DNA of 64,000 nucleotides, from positions 9,010,485 to 9,074,484 of the forward strand of contig JAKSZU010000011.1 of assembly GCA_026018925.1 (NCBI GenBank). Direction: 5' to 3'. Positions 30,900 to 40,654 of the stretch are shown here, one piece after another. The notes below the pieces were generated by a model. The model was not told the origin of the DNA, did not search any database, and saw only the letters and a list, made by a program, of their open reading frames with translations. Source of the stretch: Tupaia tana (taxonomy: Eukaryota; Chordata; Mammalia; Scandentia; Tupaiidae). Numbering within the stretch: the stretch's first letter is position 1; every line of letters starts with the position of its first letter. The translations under genes and the position numbers were made by a program.

Positions 30900-31420
30900 T
30901 CCCAGAGGGAGCTGTCCTAATCTTGGCAACAGACATTGATGGAGCATCAACTGTCCACAAGGCATTGCGCTATATACACGGTGCATACAATGGTAGGCAG
31001 TACACTCTACTGGAGGCAGACAGACAAGAGAATACATTTTAAAAGATAAAAAATAAGGTCATTCTAGACAGGGATAAATGCTGTACAAAAATGCGGAGGG
31101 TGAGCTAGAAAACCAGTGGGGTGGAGGGTCTCTTGAGGACTTGGGGCTAAGACTTGACAGATGAAGTTCTGCACCCTCGGTCATGTAGGAAAATGGGAGA
31201 AAAGCATCAGTAAAGGCTCCAGGATAGAAACAAGCTTGGTGTGCTTAGAGCAAGGAAGGCCATGAGGCTGGAGCTCAGTGAGTGAAGAGGTTGGAGCAGG
31301 ATGAGTATGGAGAGACATAAGGATCAAAGCAGGTGTGTCCCTGCAGGCCACTGGAAAGATGTAAGACGCTATGTGCAATGAGATATTATTGGAAAGCTTT
31401 TCAACAGCAAGAGAACATGA
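30900..31420 (+). repeat. Ancient mammalian interspersed repeat, family not assigned
   Basis: 'gggataaatgctgtacaaaa', 'gaggccatgaggctggagct'-like and 'gaatgatgatattggaaagc'-like wording follows a common old mammalian repeat order (interrupted, highly diverged). I cannot name the family by eye. Confidence 0.4.
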
Positions 31421-32949
31421 ACTGATATTTGCTTTATAAGGTTCGTCCTGGATTTCATCGAAACAGGTGCAAGCTGGTCTTCCCTTTACCTGGACATGAC
31501 ACAACTGAGCCATCTAATAAAGACAGAATGTGTGCACATGCCAGCATCCAACCAGAGTCCCAAGAAAGAAATGAAAAGTACCCCTTGGTGGCCATCTCCT
31601 GGGACTTCCAAGAACATGCTCTCTTGACATCAGAAATACTACTTTTTTTTCTGAAACCCAATGTCTCTCACCCTTCTCATTCTTTCTGTGAAAAATAAGG
31701 TATTATGCCTATGGCTCAAAAATCTAACCACTACAAAACAAATCCTAAGAATAGATAGACGAGTTGTGTTCAGAGAGGACAGAAAAGAAGCATCAACACC
31801 TTCAGAACATGTAGACTGGAGCACTGAAACTCAGGGCCAAGAGGAACCAGCGATCCACACGTCTTGCCAGGGGCTTCCTGGTCACTTGGTTGGTCTGACA
31901 TGATGACCAATACCAGCCTGTAGGGTCATGCAGAAGCACAGACATTAAAGACGGGTCAGCTTGACAATCATCTGCTAAACAACGGCCAGGAGAACACCAT
32001 CTCAGCATCCAACACATCAAAAGGCAGTCCACGTGAGGCTATATTTGCGGCAGCACCATGCCAGAAATCTGGGCTAATCTAACTCTGCTATTCATAAATT
32101 CCCCCTCATGTTAAAGCACATGTGTTTGGGAAGGAAAAAGGAATCCAAGTCAATTTTAGACATTGTTACTTGGAAGCCATCTGGAGTCCCTGGAATCATG
32201 AGAAGCCAAGGCATCCCCTGCCCTCAAATGCCCACTGTAACTAGGGCAGTGTGCTCAGATGGGAGTTTAGATGTCCCCTCTTCCCCAGGGACCTCCCTGC
32301 CCCCACCCTGCCAGTTGCCAGTTCAGGTTCCACTTCCCACCCAAGAAAGGTATTTGGTTTCCTGATAAACCTAGTGGAGAGCCCTCCATGTGTTGAGCTT
32401 GCACTTGAATTGCACCAGAGGCTGGGTTCTTTGCTTTCTTATTGCTTTAGAACTGCACACCTGAATTCCTTTGCCAACAACAGCAGCGGAAATCCCTCCC
32501 CAGGAGCAGAAGTGCCATGCAAAATCCCCCTAACCATCCTATGTTCAGGAAATATCTTCCTTTGGAAGAGACCCACCGGAATCCTTATGTAACCTTAATA
32601 AATGTTGGCACTCCGCAGGGCCGCTCCTGAAGACACAAGCCCAGATGTAGCCCGTTTTCACCATGATGACAGCAGGCTGGGTCTTGCAGTACCCTGGGGC
32701 CTGGCGCTTCTCAACCGTGGGGCCTCAGTTCCCCTCCCCTACCTGGAAGCGATCCTCTGCCATCTCATCTTCCAGAAGAGTGACTCTCCCTTTCTGCAGC
32801 CTCCCTCCCTCCACTAAAATCTGTCTTAGGACCAAGCAGCGCCATTCCAGTGGCACCTTCCCTCCCCTCCCACCCTCCATCCTCTCCCCACCACCAAACG
32901 CCTTAAGAAACCCCGCCAGGAAAGTGATCCAGAATCTCGTAGTCATCGT
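31421..32949. other. Non-genic, repeat-poor sequence just inside intron 1
   Basis: Mostly unique sequence leading into the CpG island. C-rich tracts occur at 32,275-32,345 and 32,850-32,890. No second exon with an acceptor and a matching frame was identified. Confidence 0.4.
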
Positions 32950-33444
32950 CTCTGAAAACAAACACGGCGGGAGGGGCAGGCCGACCAGGCCCCACACTTC
33001 CCGCTGGACTCCGGAGCAGCCCCGAACTCGGCGCAGGGGAGGGATCCCCGGACCCTGACTGCGGTTCGCCTGCCTCCAGCACAATCGAGCAAACACCTGT
33101 TTCCAGGAAGATACGCGGTCAAAGGGTGAAGGGAGTCCCGGGGAGAGGCAGGGAGGACGAGGTGAGGGGACAGCTGAGGACGCAGGTAAAGGATGCGTCA
33201 CACTCTGCGCTTGGCAACCGGAGCCCAGAGCTGCAGGCGGAGGGCGTGCGGGCTCTGGGGTCTGGGAAGTTCAGAGAGGAGGGGTCGCGCCTGCGAGCGG
33301 CACCCGAAGCTGGTGGGCGCAGGACGAGGGACGGCGGGGAGGGAGGGAAGGACCGGAGGCCGGGCGGGCTCCAGCACCTGCGCGCCCCAGCGGATGCAGC
33401 CTCGCAGGCGCGCACCGGCCCCCGGCGGCCAGCGGGTGACCTAC

Positions 33445-33497
33445 CTGCCCACCGTCTGGTTGGCCAGCTGGCGCATGCGATTGAACTGCTTCTTCAT
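33445..33497 (-). CDS. ARHGAP44: First coding exon of a BAR-RhoGAP protein, ARHGAP44 (RICH2) preferred
   Basis: On the minus strand ATG (33,497-33,495) opens 17 codons plus two bases, MKKQFNRMRQLANQTVG and AG of a split R codon, followed by the donor CAG|GTAGGT at 33,445/33,444. The start has a good context (A at -3). From memory of the family, RICH-type RhoGAPs begin MKKQFNRM(R/K)QLANQTVGR; R at residue 9 points to ARHGAP44, whereas ARHGAP17 has K there as I recall it. The exon encodes the extreme N-terminus ahead of the BAR domain. The full protein pairs a membrane-curving BAR domain with a Rho-family GTPase-activating domain that acts on Rac/Cdc42 and works in actin and endosome control, notably at dendritic spines. 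Exon 2 is expected at lower coordinates, but none was recognised, so intron 1 exceeds 33 kb. Symbol confidence is lower than family confidence. Confidence 0.85.
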
Positions 33498-33882
33498 CGT
33501 GGCCCCGCTGCCGTGCTAGCCCGGGGAGCTGGGGAAGGACGGAGCAGCCCGGAGCCCGCCGCAGGGTTACATGGCTCCCGCGCGGAGCCTCCCGGGCGAC
33601 GGCGGCGGCACTGCGGAGGCTCCTGAGCCGTCTGGCCCGCGCTCGGCTCCCTCCCGAGGGCACCACCGCCTACTCCTCCTCCCGCCGCGCAGTCTCCTGC
33701 CGCATCCTCCTCACGCGCGCCGCGGCGCCCTCATCGCGAAGCCGCGGGCTGCCCTCGGCGCCGGCCCGGTCTGCCCGGGCTGCCTGCCCCCAGCCCCAGA
33801 CCGGCGCGGGGACCCGGGAGTCTCCGCAGGCTGGCTGGCCGGCTGGCCGGGTGGGCCCCTGCGCCTGTGCGGAGAGCGCCGT

Positions 33883-33903
33883 GCATGCTGGGACTTGTAG
33901 TTT
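33883..33903 (-). promoter_or_regulatory. ZNF143/STAF-type binding site
   Basis: On the minus strand the sequence reads ACTACAAGTCCCAGCATGC, a close match to the known ZNF143 (SBS2) promoter motif. It lies at the upstream border of the CpG island, about 390 bp from the start codon, where such sites mark TATA-less and often bidirectional promoters. Confidence 0.85.
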
Positions 33904-33920
33904 AGCGCCCCGTGCCCACC

Positions 33921-34647
33921 TTTCCTCGGTCCAAAGTTTGCAAGGACCTGGAGTGCGGAGGTGGGACAAGGCGGTTTCGCCAGCGGCTTCTCACTTGAGC
34001 GTTCTAGTAAGAGCAATGTTTTCCTGTTTTAAAAATAACAAAGTGAAACCAAGAATAAAACAGCGAAGAATGTGAGCATCTGTCTCCCATTGTATTTTAA
34101 GTGAATGTGAGGGATTACTGTTTTGAATTCACAGGAGGAAGATTTATGCTAACTCATTAAATTGTATAAGGTCACCTAATAAAGGTGACGTGCAGCTTAA
34201 GCTTAGGGCACAGGGATCGCGGGCAGAATTTAAGTCACACAGACAATGTATCTCAGAACTCTGATTCCTCATTTTCCCCAAGCCCAGTAGGTAACCAGAA
34301 GCTAATATACAAGGATATTATCATAGTGACATGGTGTCCGCCAGCCCAAACTAAGGGAACCGCTTTCCTGTATGGCTTAGATGCCAGTCCCATGTCTGTT
34401 CTCTCTTCTCTTCCACAGCCAGGACTCCTAGGGGCAGACACTGTGGTGGTCCTGGAAGATCCTAGCACCTGCTGGCTCCTTGAGAAGAATGGTGGCTTTC
34501 TTCAGACTCTGTCCTTTAGAAAGGTAGGTTATTGCAATGAGGTATTCTCATTACATAGATCAAGGAAGAGGAGCCTTTTGGGGTGGCTTTCAATCGAGCA
34601 CAGGTAACAGCTCCTATATTAGAATTCCACATTCTACTTATTCTAAT
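33921..34647. other. Upstream flank, unrecognised
   Basis: GC content falls sharply after 34,010. No repeat is recognised until the MITE at 34,650. Whether a divergent non-coding transcript starts from the island toward this side cannot be told from sequence. Confidence 0.4.
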
Positions 34648-34675
34648 TACAAGAGGTCTTCAAAAAGATTGTGGA

Positions 34676-34890
34676 GGGGACAGCAGGTGGTGTGGAGGTT
34701 GAGGGGCTGGATTCCCACATGGCTGGCCATGGTTGGAGTCCCAGATCCCCTGGCAGGTGTGCAAATGGAGAAGGGATGTTGGTGTGGCCACACAATCACC
34801 CTTGGGGGAATGATTTCTTACTTTCCTTCTTTCTCTCTCCTTCCATCTCTCTAGGCAGGGTACACACCCTATGTTAAAAAAAAAAAAAAA
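34676..34890 (+). repeat. SINE-A, plus strand, shortened middle
   Basis: 'ggggacagcaggtggtgtgg', 'gttggagtcccagatcccct', then a shortened middle and 'ggcagggtacacaccctatg', followed by the A tail. The tail has evolved into the microsatellite listed next. Confidence 0.8.
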
Positions 34891-35025
34891 AAAGAAAAGG
34901 AAAGGAAAGGAAGGGAAAAAGGGAAAGGGAAAGGGAAAGGGAAAGGGAAAGGAAAAGGGAAGGGAGGAAGGAAGGAAGGAAGGAAGGAAGGAAGGAAGGA
35001 AGGAAGGAAGGAGAAAGAAAGAAAA
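34873..35025 (+). repeat. Purine microsatellite (A, GGGAAA and GGAA repeats)
   Basis: An A run followed by about ten GGGAAA-type units and then about thirteen GGAA units, with the complementary strand pure pyrimidine. It grew from the A tail of the SINE at 34,676-34,890. Length polymorphism is likely. Confidence 0.9.
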
Positions 35026-35124
35026 TTGTATTATGGAAACATTATGCATGAATTTCAATTATTCTGCATCAAAATGAACTTGTACTTTATTTTATTTTTT
35101 CATGAACTCTATGTAGTACCCTCA

Positions 35125-35694
35125 CATAACATGCTTAATCTCTCTAAGCCTCAGGTTCTCTGTCTCTAATCAAAGAAATAATACTGCCTTATATAAAAAA
35201 GAGAGCTATTTGATAATTACCAATAATCAAATTGCATATAAATTTCTGTGTAGTGCATTGCCATGTTCATTTATTACAAATATGATTATAGTTGGCATAA
35301 TAGAGAGAAATCCTATTCCTACAGCAGAATTACTAATCTAATAAATGAAAGTTTTTCAACGTGAGATACTTTGCATATGTTGATTGTAGTTGCAAGCTGT
35401 CCTAAATATGGCTCTAGGTATTCGGCTGGCCAGCTGAACAAAAGATGGTTTGAGGCATGTCTTGGCTGACTGAGCATGAAATCTTTAATTACTTGTGAAT
35501 TTAGCCTTTGCTTATTAGGTCAGGCAGCCCTAGCCAATTAATAAGTGAAAGCATTGTTTGCTTTTAACCAACTTTGTGTGACCTATAATGTCAATGTGAT
35601 GTTTATACAAATTGAAATTATTTTCATTTTGAGATTTTTAAAAAGGTACAGCATGGTTTTTATACATATAAATCATAGTGACACATTAAGGGCA
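35125..35694. other. Non-genic stretch with a MIR-like piece
   Basis: 35,130-35,200 ('cttaatctctctaagcctca', 'aaagaaataatactgcctta') is MIR-like. The remainder is AT-rich and unrecognised. Confidence 0.4.
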
Positions 35695-35779
35695 TGATAT
35701 CACTTTTAGTTATACTAGCTCTGCTATCTAGAACTGCAGGGTCCCTAGCCACGTGCAGTTGTTAAAAGTTACATTACTT

Positions 35780-35960
35780 GGGGCCAGCAGGTGGCATGGT
35801 GGCTAAGGCCCTGGACTCCCACATGGGTGATAGCAGTTCAAGTCCTTGACCTGGTGTGGTCTGTTTTCTCACTTTGTCTCTCTCTCTACTCCTGTCTGTC
35901 TCTGGTGAGTGCACATGCCCTATAGCAAATTTAAAAATAATAGTAATAAGTAAATTAAAT
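35780..35960 (+). repeat. SINE-A-short, plus strand
   Basis: 'ggggccagcaggtggcatgg', 'agcagttcaagtccttgacc', then straight into a CT stretch, 'gccctatagcaaatttaaaa' and an A-rich tail. Note that it keeps the family end motif although it lacks the middle. Confidence 0.85.
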
Positions 35961-35997
35961 ATATAATTATTTTAAAAGTTATATTATTTTTTTAAAA

Positions 35998-36318
35998 AAG
36001 GGTTTTTTTTCCATAGGGCACGTGCACTCGCCAGAGAGACAGAAAGCAAGAAATCACCCCCTAGGGGTGATGGCCACACCGCAATCCCTTCTCCTCCATT
36101 CTCCTCTCGGGATCCTGGGCACGCATGCACACATGCCCAGCGTGAGTTTAAGCCACCAGGTCCAGGACTTGAACCACGGTCAACCACATGGGAGTTCAGC
36201 GACATAGCCATTACATTAACTTCTGGTCCCAGAAAGCATGAAATCAACCCCCAGGGGGAGGGCCACACCACAGTCCCTTCTCCTCCATTCTCCTTTTGGG
36301 ATCTTGGGCACGCACACA

Positions 36319-36349
<31 letters not shown>

Positions 36350-36446
36350 GTCCAGCGTGAGTTTAAGCCACTGGGTCCAGAACTTGAACCACAGTCGACT
36401 ACATGGGAATCCAGTGACATAGCCATTACGCCAACTGCTGGTCCCT
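35998..36446 (-). repeat. Head-to-tail SINE-A dimer with a single target-site duplication
   Basis: Minus-strand. A complete SINE-A (35,998-36,231) is joined directly to the 5' part of a second SINE-A (36,232-36,446) with no A tail between them. 'ttatattattt' at about 35,979 and 'tatattattt' at 36,447 are the only flanking duplication, so the pair probably entered as one unit. The second unit carries a (CA)n tract. Confidence 0.75.
36311..36350 (+). repeat. CA microsatellite inside a SINE
   Basis: A (CA)n run replaces the usual 'cacgcacacgcgcccagc' part of the SINE-A middle, apparently expanded from the short CA-rich stretch that is present in other copies. Confidence 0.85.
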
Positions 36447-36570
36447 ATATTATTTAAAATTTAATAAAACTAAGAACTTAGTAGCTAACTCACTCAAGCC
36501 ACATGTTAAGTGTTCAATAGCCACACGTGGCTAAGAACCACTATAATGGACAGCAAGCCTGAGAACATTC

Positions 36571-37165
36571 CTGTCTTCTGAGAAGTTTCCACTGGACAGT
36601 ACTAGTCCTAGAGGACTCTGGGAGACAACTCTAATACTCAGCCAGCTTTGGCCTTCATTCTCAAGGTATTTCAGGTCCCAAAGGGAAATCCCTGCTTCCC
36701 CAGAAGACAGCCTACACTGCTAAAGTGTGGTCAAATATTTTATTAACTGTTGGTTTCTCCACATATTCCCACTTCTCCTATGAACTCTCCCCCCATTCAG
36801 GAAGAAGCCTGTGCAATTTTTGCTTCTTTCCTCAGAGAAGGGATGACGGTGTAGAAATGAGATTCAGAAAAACATGTGCAAGAACAGAGTTTTTGAAGAA
36901 AAATGTTTTGAGTTTCAAGAATATAGACGTGGGAGTTGTCATAGCCTATGTCATAAATAGTAGATTATGAAGAATATCCTGACTAGTCCAGAAAAAGAAC
37001 CCACAGGCTGTCGGGTGTGGAAGACAGTGATGGGTCTGGGAATTGGGAAGAAGAGAGAGGAAAAGCAGGCGATGCATGTGTAGATTCCATTAATGCCCAG
37101 AAACTTTACTGCCTATTCCTATGGGAAGAGATTATACTTTACCTTTTCATTGAGGTCAAAATCAG
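36571..37165. other. Non-genic stretch
   Basis: No recognised repeat or exon. One open frame (36,725-36,970, 81 codons) has no known domain and no start context worth noting. Confidence 0.35.
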
Positions 37166-37167
37166 TT

Positions 37168-37412
37168 GTGGGGCCAGCAGGTAGCATAGTGGTTAAACCA
37201 CTAGACTCTCACATGGCTAACTGTGGTTTAAGTCCTGGACCCGGTGGCTTGAAACTCAAACCAGGTGCATGTACATTCATGCCCAAAATCCTAAGAGGAG
37301 AATGAAGAAGGGATTGCAGCATAGTCAGCCCCCAGGGAGTGGGGGAAATCTTGCTTTCTGTCTCTCTGGCAAGCACTCATACCCTATGGCAAAAATCTCT
37401 CTCTCAAAAAAA
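37168..37412 (+). repeat. SINE-A, plus strand
   Basis: 'ggggccagcaggtagcatag', 'ggtttaagtcctggacccgg', 'tcataccctatggcaaaaat' and a short A tail. Complete but diverged. Confidence 0.85.
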
Positions 37413-38331
37413 TATTAATAATCAGCCATGTGACTTCCTCTGAAAAAGGAACACACACAAGAGTAATTTATGCCATTTGGCAGCACAAAAGTTTTCAGAG
37501 TCATTTTGTGCTTTTTGCCCCCTTCCTGGCTTGCTCTACTCTAATACTGGCAATGAACCGGTAAGGGTCTACTGTGGAGCAAAGCGTGGCCATCCAACTG
37601 AAGTGAAAAAGATACCTCTGCTGTTTTAAGTCAGAGGTTTGGGATTATGTGTGATTCCCACATCATCGAGTCTCAACTGACTGCCACAGTGCGTGTCTTG
37701 AGAATGCAGTTTGCATCTTGCCCCTTTTGATTGTCAACAGTGAGGCACCCATATCATACAACCTCTGAGCACAGTGGAGGAACTGTGCGCCACCTCTGAG
37801 GGGAAAGCTTGCAGAGACCCTCTGCCTTCCGAGACAGCAGCAGCAAGGAAGTCTATCTGGAGTGTCTGCCGAGTGTGCACCACAGTGCTGTCACTGTGCT
37901 GAGTTTCTGCAATCTCGCCCCATGCAGTCATCTGCTATGTACGTGTGTGTGTGTGTGTGTGTGAGACAAAGGTATACAGATACACCTGAGAGAGCTGGAT
38001 TTATGAACCACTAGGATTGAAGAGGAGGAGGAGAAGGCGGCAATGCCAAGATGTGGAATAAAGAAGATTGACTTGCTTTTGATGTAATTTTCACCATTGC
38101 AAGCATAGAGTTAAAATAAAAATTAATTTATTTTCAAAAGAAGAGGAGGTGAAGAAGGGGAAGAGAAAGAAGAGGAGGAGGAAGAGAAAAGAAGAAGGAA
38201 ATTCTGTTTCTTATAGGTATCTCCTATGGGAAGATTACACTTCCCTGCTCCTGTCGACCTCTGGTTGGGCCATGGCACTTGCTTTCTCCAACAAAATATG
38301 GCCCTTTTAACTTGTTCCAACAATGTACCAT
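37413..38331. other. Non-genic stretch with GT and purine tracts
   Basis: Contains a (GT)n run at about 37,941-37,962, a purine-rich tract at 38,020-38,200 made of GAA/GGA blocks around a short AT region, and otherwise unrecognised sequence. Confidence 0.45.
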
Positions 38332-38333
38332 TA

Positions 38334-38688
38334 CGAAGGATCTTCAAAGAAGTTCCTGAAAAATGTGTATTATGGAAACATTATACATGGATATCAATTT
38401 TTTGGTACCAAAATAAACTTGTACTTTAATCCCATTTCCCCACAAACTGTTTTTGAATTTGCTGCAGGACACAGGCATTCCCAAGAGAGAGGGAGAGGGA
38501 AGGTGAGAAAGCACTGCCCAGAGGGGACGACCACGCGACAATCCTTTCACCCGCATTCTCTCGGGATTTGGAGCGCACGCGCCCAGTGGGTCCAGGGCTC
38601 AAACTGCACAATCAGCCGTGTAGGATCTAACCACTTTAACCTCTAATCCACCTGGCTAGCCCTCCACCCACTTGTTGAAGTGTCCTTA
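38334..38688. mobile_element. MITE-2 copy, interrupted by a SINE
   Basis: Left end 'gaaggatcttcaaagaagtt' after TA, inner part 'tattatggaaacattataca' and 'aataaacttgtactttaatc'. The right end 'cttgttgaagtgtcctta' lies at 38,671-38,688 beyond a SINE-A (about 38,455-38,660). Confidence 0.7.
38455..38660 (-). repeat. SINE-A nested in MITE-2, tail lost
   Basis: 'ggacacaggcattcccaaga' end, 'gagcgcacgcgcccagtggg', and head 'ccacctggctagccc'. The middle is shortened compared with other copies. Confidence 0.75.
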
Positions 38689-38794
38689 TATTCATCTGAG
38701 ACATAGTTCTTTAGAAACTCGATATTCCAGTTAGAAGCCCCTTCATTAGAATGGTTTTGGCCCCTTCCTTCACAAACGTTCACGAAAGCTGCCC

Positions 38795-38990
38795 CGTCCA
38801 GCATGGGAGTCACTACCTATATGTGTTTATATCATTTTAGGCTAGGTTAAATAATACTAAAAGTTTAGTTCCTTAACAACTACTGGCCTCACTTCAAGTG
38901 CCTAATAGCTATGTGTGGCTACTGACTGCCATATTAGACAGTGTAAAATAGGACACTTCCCTCATCACAAAAAGAAAGTTCAGCTGGGCA
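38795..38990. repeat. Second hAT-Charlie-type fossil (MER3-like)
   Basis: 'cacttcaagtgcctaatagc', 'tatgtgtggctactgactgc' and 'catattagacagtgtaaaat' parallel the element around 36,495-36,570. It is an old, non-coding fragment. Confidence 0.5.
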
Positions 38991-39090
38991 GTGTTCAGTT
39001 TGGTCTACAGAACAAAATTCAGGATAACGATGCATCAGATGAGAGAAACCTGGATGGAAAGTCACAAGTTCACTATAATAGTGGCCAGCT

Positions 39091-39348
39091 TTTTTTTTTT
39101 TTTTTTTTTTTTTTAAGGTTTTTGCAACTGGACAAGTGCATTTGCCAGAGAAAGACAGTAAGAGAGAAAGAGAAATCACCCCACAGACGGGATGGCCATA
39201 CCGCGATCCCTTCTCCAATCTCCTCCTAGGATTTTGGGCATGTATGCACATGCACCCAGCGTGAGTTAAAGCCACCAGGTCCAGGACTCAAACCGCAGCT
39301 GACTACATGGGAGTCCAGCGACATAGCCATTACGCCAACTTCTGATCC
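39091..39348 (-). repeat. SINE-A, minus strand
   Basis: T run at 39,091-39,114, 'aaggtttttgcaactggaca', 'ggcatgtatgcacatgcacc', and head ending 'cgccaacttctgatccc'. Confidence 0.9.
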
Positions 39349-39434
39349 CTCCAATCGTCTTTATAACTGCAGGTATCAAACATGCACCATTAAGCACATC
39401 AGTCAGCCCATGGTATCATTTAAGCAGAGTGATA

Positions 39435-39565
39435 TGAGGGGACTTCAAAAGGTTTGAAGGAAGATGGAATTAAAGTATGAATTTATTTTGATACAAAGAA
39501 GTTAACTGAGCATAATTGTATCATAATATGAATTTTCTATGAGTTTTTTGAAGACTCCCCAGAGA
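39435..39565. mobile_element. MITE-2 copy, uninterrupted
   Basis: Between TA dinucleotides. Left 'ggggacttcaaaaggtttga', centre 'gaatttattttgatacaaag', right 'tatgagttttttgaagactc'. About 131 bp, which helps fix the family length. Confidence 0.8.
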
Positions 39566-40127
39566 TATTCCCATCTTTGGACCTGGTAGATTACATTATC
39601 AACTCCAATTTTTCAGCTCTCCTCAGGCCTTTACCACTGTCTAGCCTCCTGACAGGCAGTGTATTTACTAAACTAGTAACTTTGGGCTCTGCCATGAGAC
39701 TGCTGCAGCCAATGGCAGGTAGGTAGAAGTGGCACTTGCTATCTGCAAGTTGTGCATTGAGAGGTTTTGTTCATTTTCCGCTGTCCTCTTTCACATTGTC
39801 ACTACCATGAGAACATTCCTCAGTACTGCTTGTCTCACCTTGGGCTCCAGGTGAACACTTGGGTAGCAGATCTGACTCAGAATCAATGAAAGGAGTAACT
39901 GACAAATTAATTTCAGACCTAGTAATTTTTAAAAGACAGGTAAAGTTAATGGATCTAAAGAAGGGGGAAAAGAAGGAAAACAAACAATTTTAGGAATGAG
40001 ACAAAATAACTACAGATGTAAAAAATAAATAAAAATTATAAGAGAATATTATTGCAATCTTATGTTTACTTATTTTTAAATAAGCTCCTTATTTGCCAGA
40101 ATATTTCATGATAAATAGGAATGGTGT
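39566..40127. other. Non-genic stretch
   Basis: 39,655-39,740 ('gctgcagccaatggcaggta') has old LTR-like wording; the rest is unrecognised AT-rich DNA. Confidence 0.35.
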
Positions 40128-40384
40128 GGGACCAGCAGATGGCGTAATGTTAAGTCACTGGACTCCCATATAGTAGCCGTGGTTTGAGTCCCGGACCTGG
40201 CAGCTTGAAACTCACACTGGGCATGTGTGCATGCATGCCCAAAATCCCAAGAGGAGAATGGAGGAAAAGGGATGGCAGTATGGCCATACCCTGGGGGATG
40301 ATTTTTCACTTTCTATCTCTCTGTTTCTCCTGTGAGCACATATGCACTATAGCACAAATATCTCCCCAAATAAATAAATAAATA
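40128..40384 (+). repeat. SINE-A, plus strand
   Basis: 'gggaccagcagatggcgtaa', 'ggtttgagtcccggacctgg', 'gcactatagcacaaatatct', then an AAAT-type tail. Confidence 0.85.
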
Positions 40385-40654
40385 GGGAGTGTGAGTAGAC
40401 CAAGAATACTGAAGAATGAGAAAAGTTGTCAAAAAAAAAAAAAAAAAAAAGACACCTCCCAAAGTAGTCAGACCCACATGGTTTTACAGGAAGCTCTTTC
40501 AAAACTTCAAAGAACTGGTCATTCCTCTGCTATTTAAATTGTTCCTGAGTACAGAAACAAAAGGAAAGCATCCCAGTTCATTTTATGAAATTGGCCTAGC
40601 ACTGTTATCAAGCCTGATGAAGACAGCACTAATAGATGCAACCCCATCACCTGC

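Larger units (their letters stand above)
32950..33920. promoter_or_regulatory. CpG island promoter of the BAR-RhoGAP gene
   Basis: About 1 kb of GC-rich, CpG-dense, repeat-free DNA in an otherwise AT-rich, repeat-filled window. It contains coding exon 1 on the minus strand (33,445-33,497), GC-box-like G/C runs and a ZNF143-type site at its upstream end. No TATA box is evident, which fits a dispersed housekeeping-type start. Transcription of the gene should begin between about 33,500 and 33,890 and run leftward. The open frames found across the island on both strands are compositional. Confidence 0.85.
34650..35124. mobile_element. MITE-2 copy, interrupted by a SINE and microsatellite
   Basis: Left end 'aagaggtcttcaaaaagatt' after TA (34,648-34,649). 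The element resumes at about 35,025 ('tattatggaaacattatgca', 'aacttgtactttattttatt') and ends 'catgaactctatgtagtacc'. About 350 bp of SINE plus purine repeat separates the halves. Confidence 0.75.
35695..36570. repeat. Old hAT-Charlie-type DNA transposon fossil, split twice
   Basis: 36,495-36,570 ('gttcaatagccacacgtggc', 'accactataatggacagc') and 35,720-35,775 ('cagggtccctagccacgtgc') are in the order of the MER3-type non-autonomous hAT elements with '...tattggacagcgc' ends. A SINE-A-short and a SINE-A dimer are inserted inside. The family name is tentative. Confidence 0.5.

Noticed and set aside
33126..33666. Several open frames of 100-166 codons across the CpG island on both strands
   Set aside because: They are open because GC-rich DNA has few stops. 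They overlap each other and the real exon, and lack recognisable domains.
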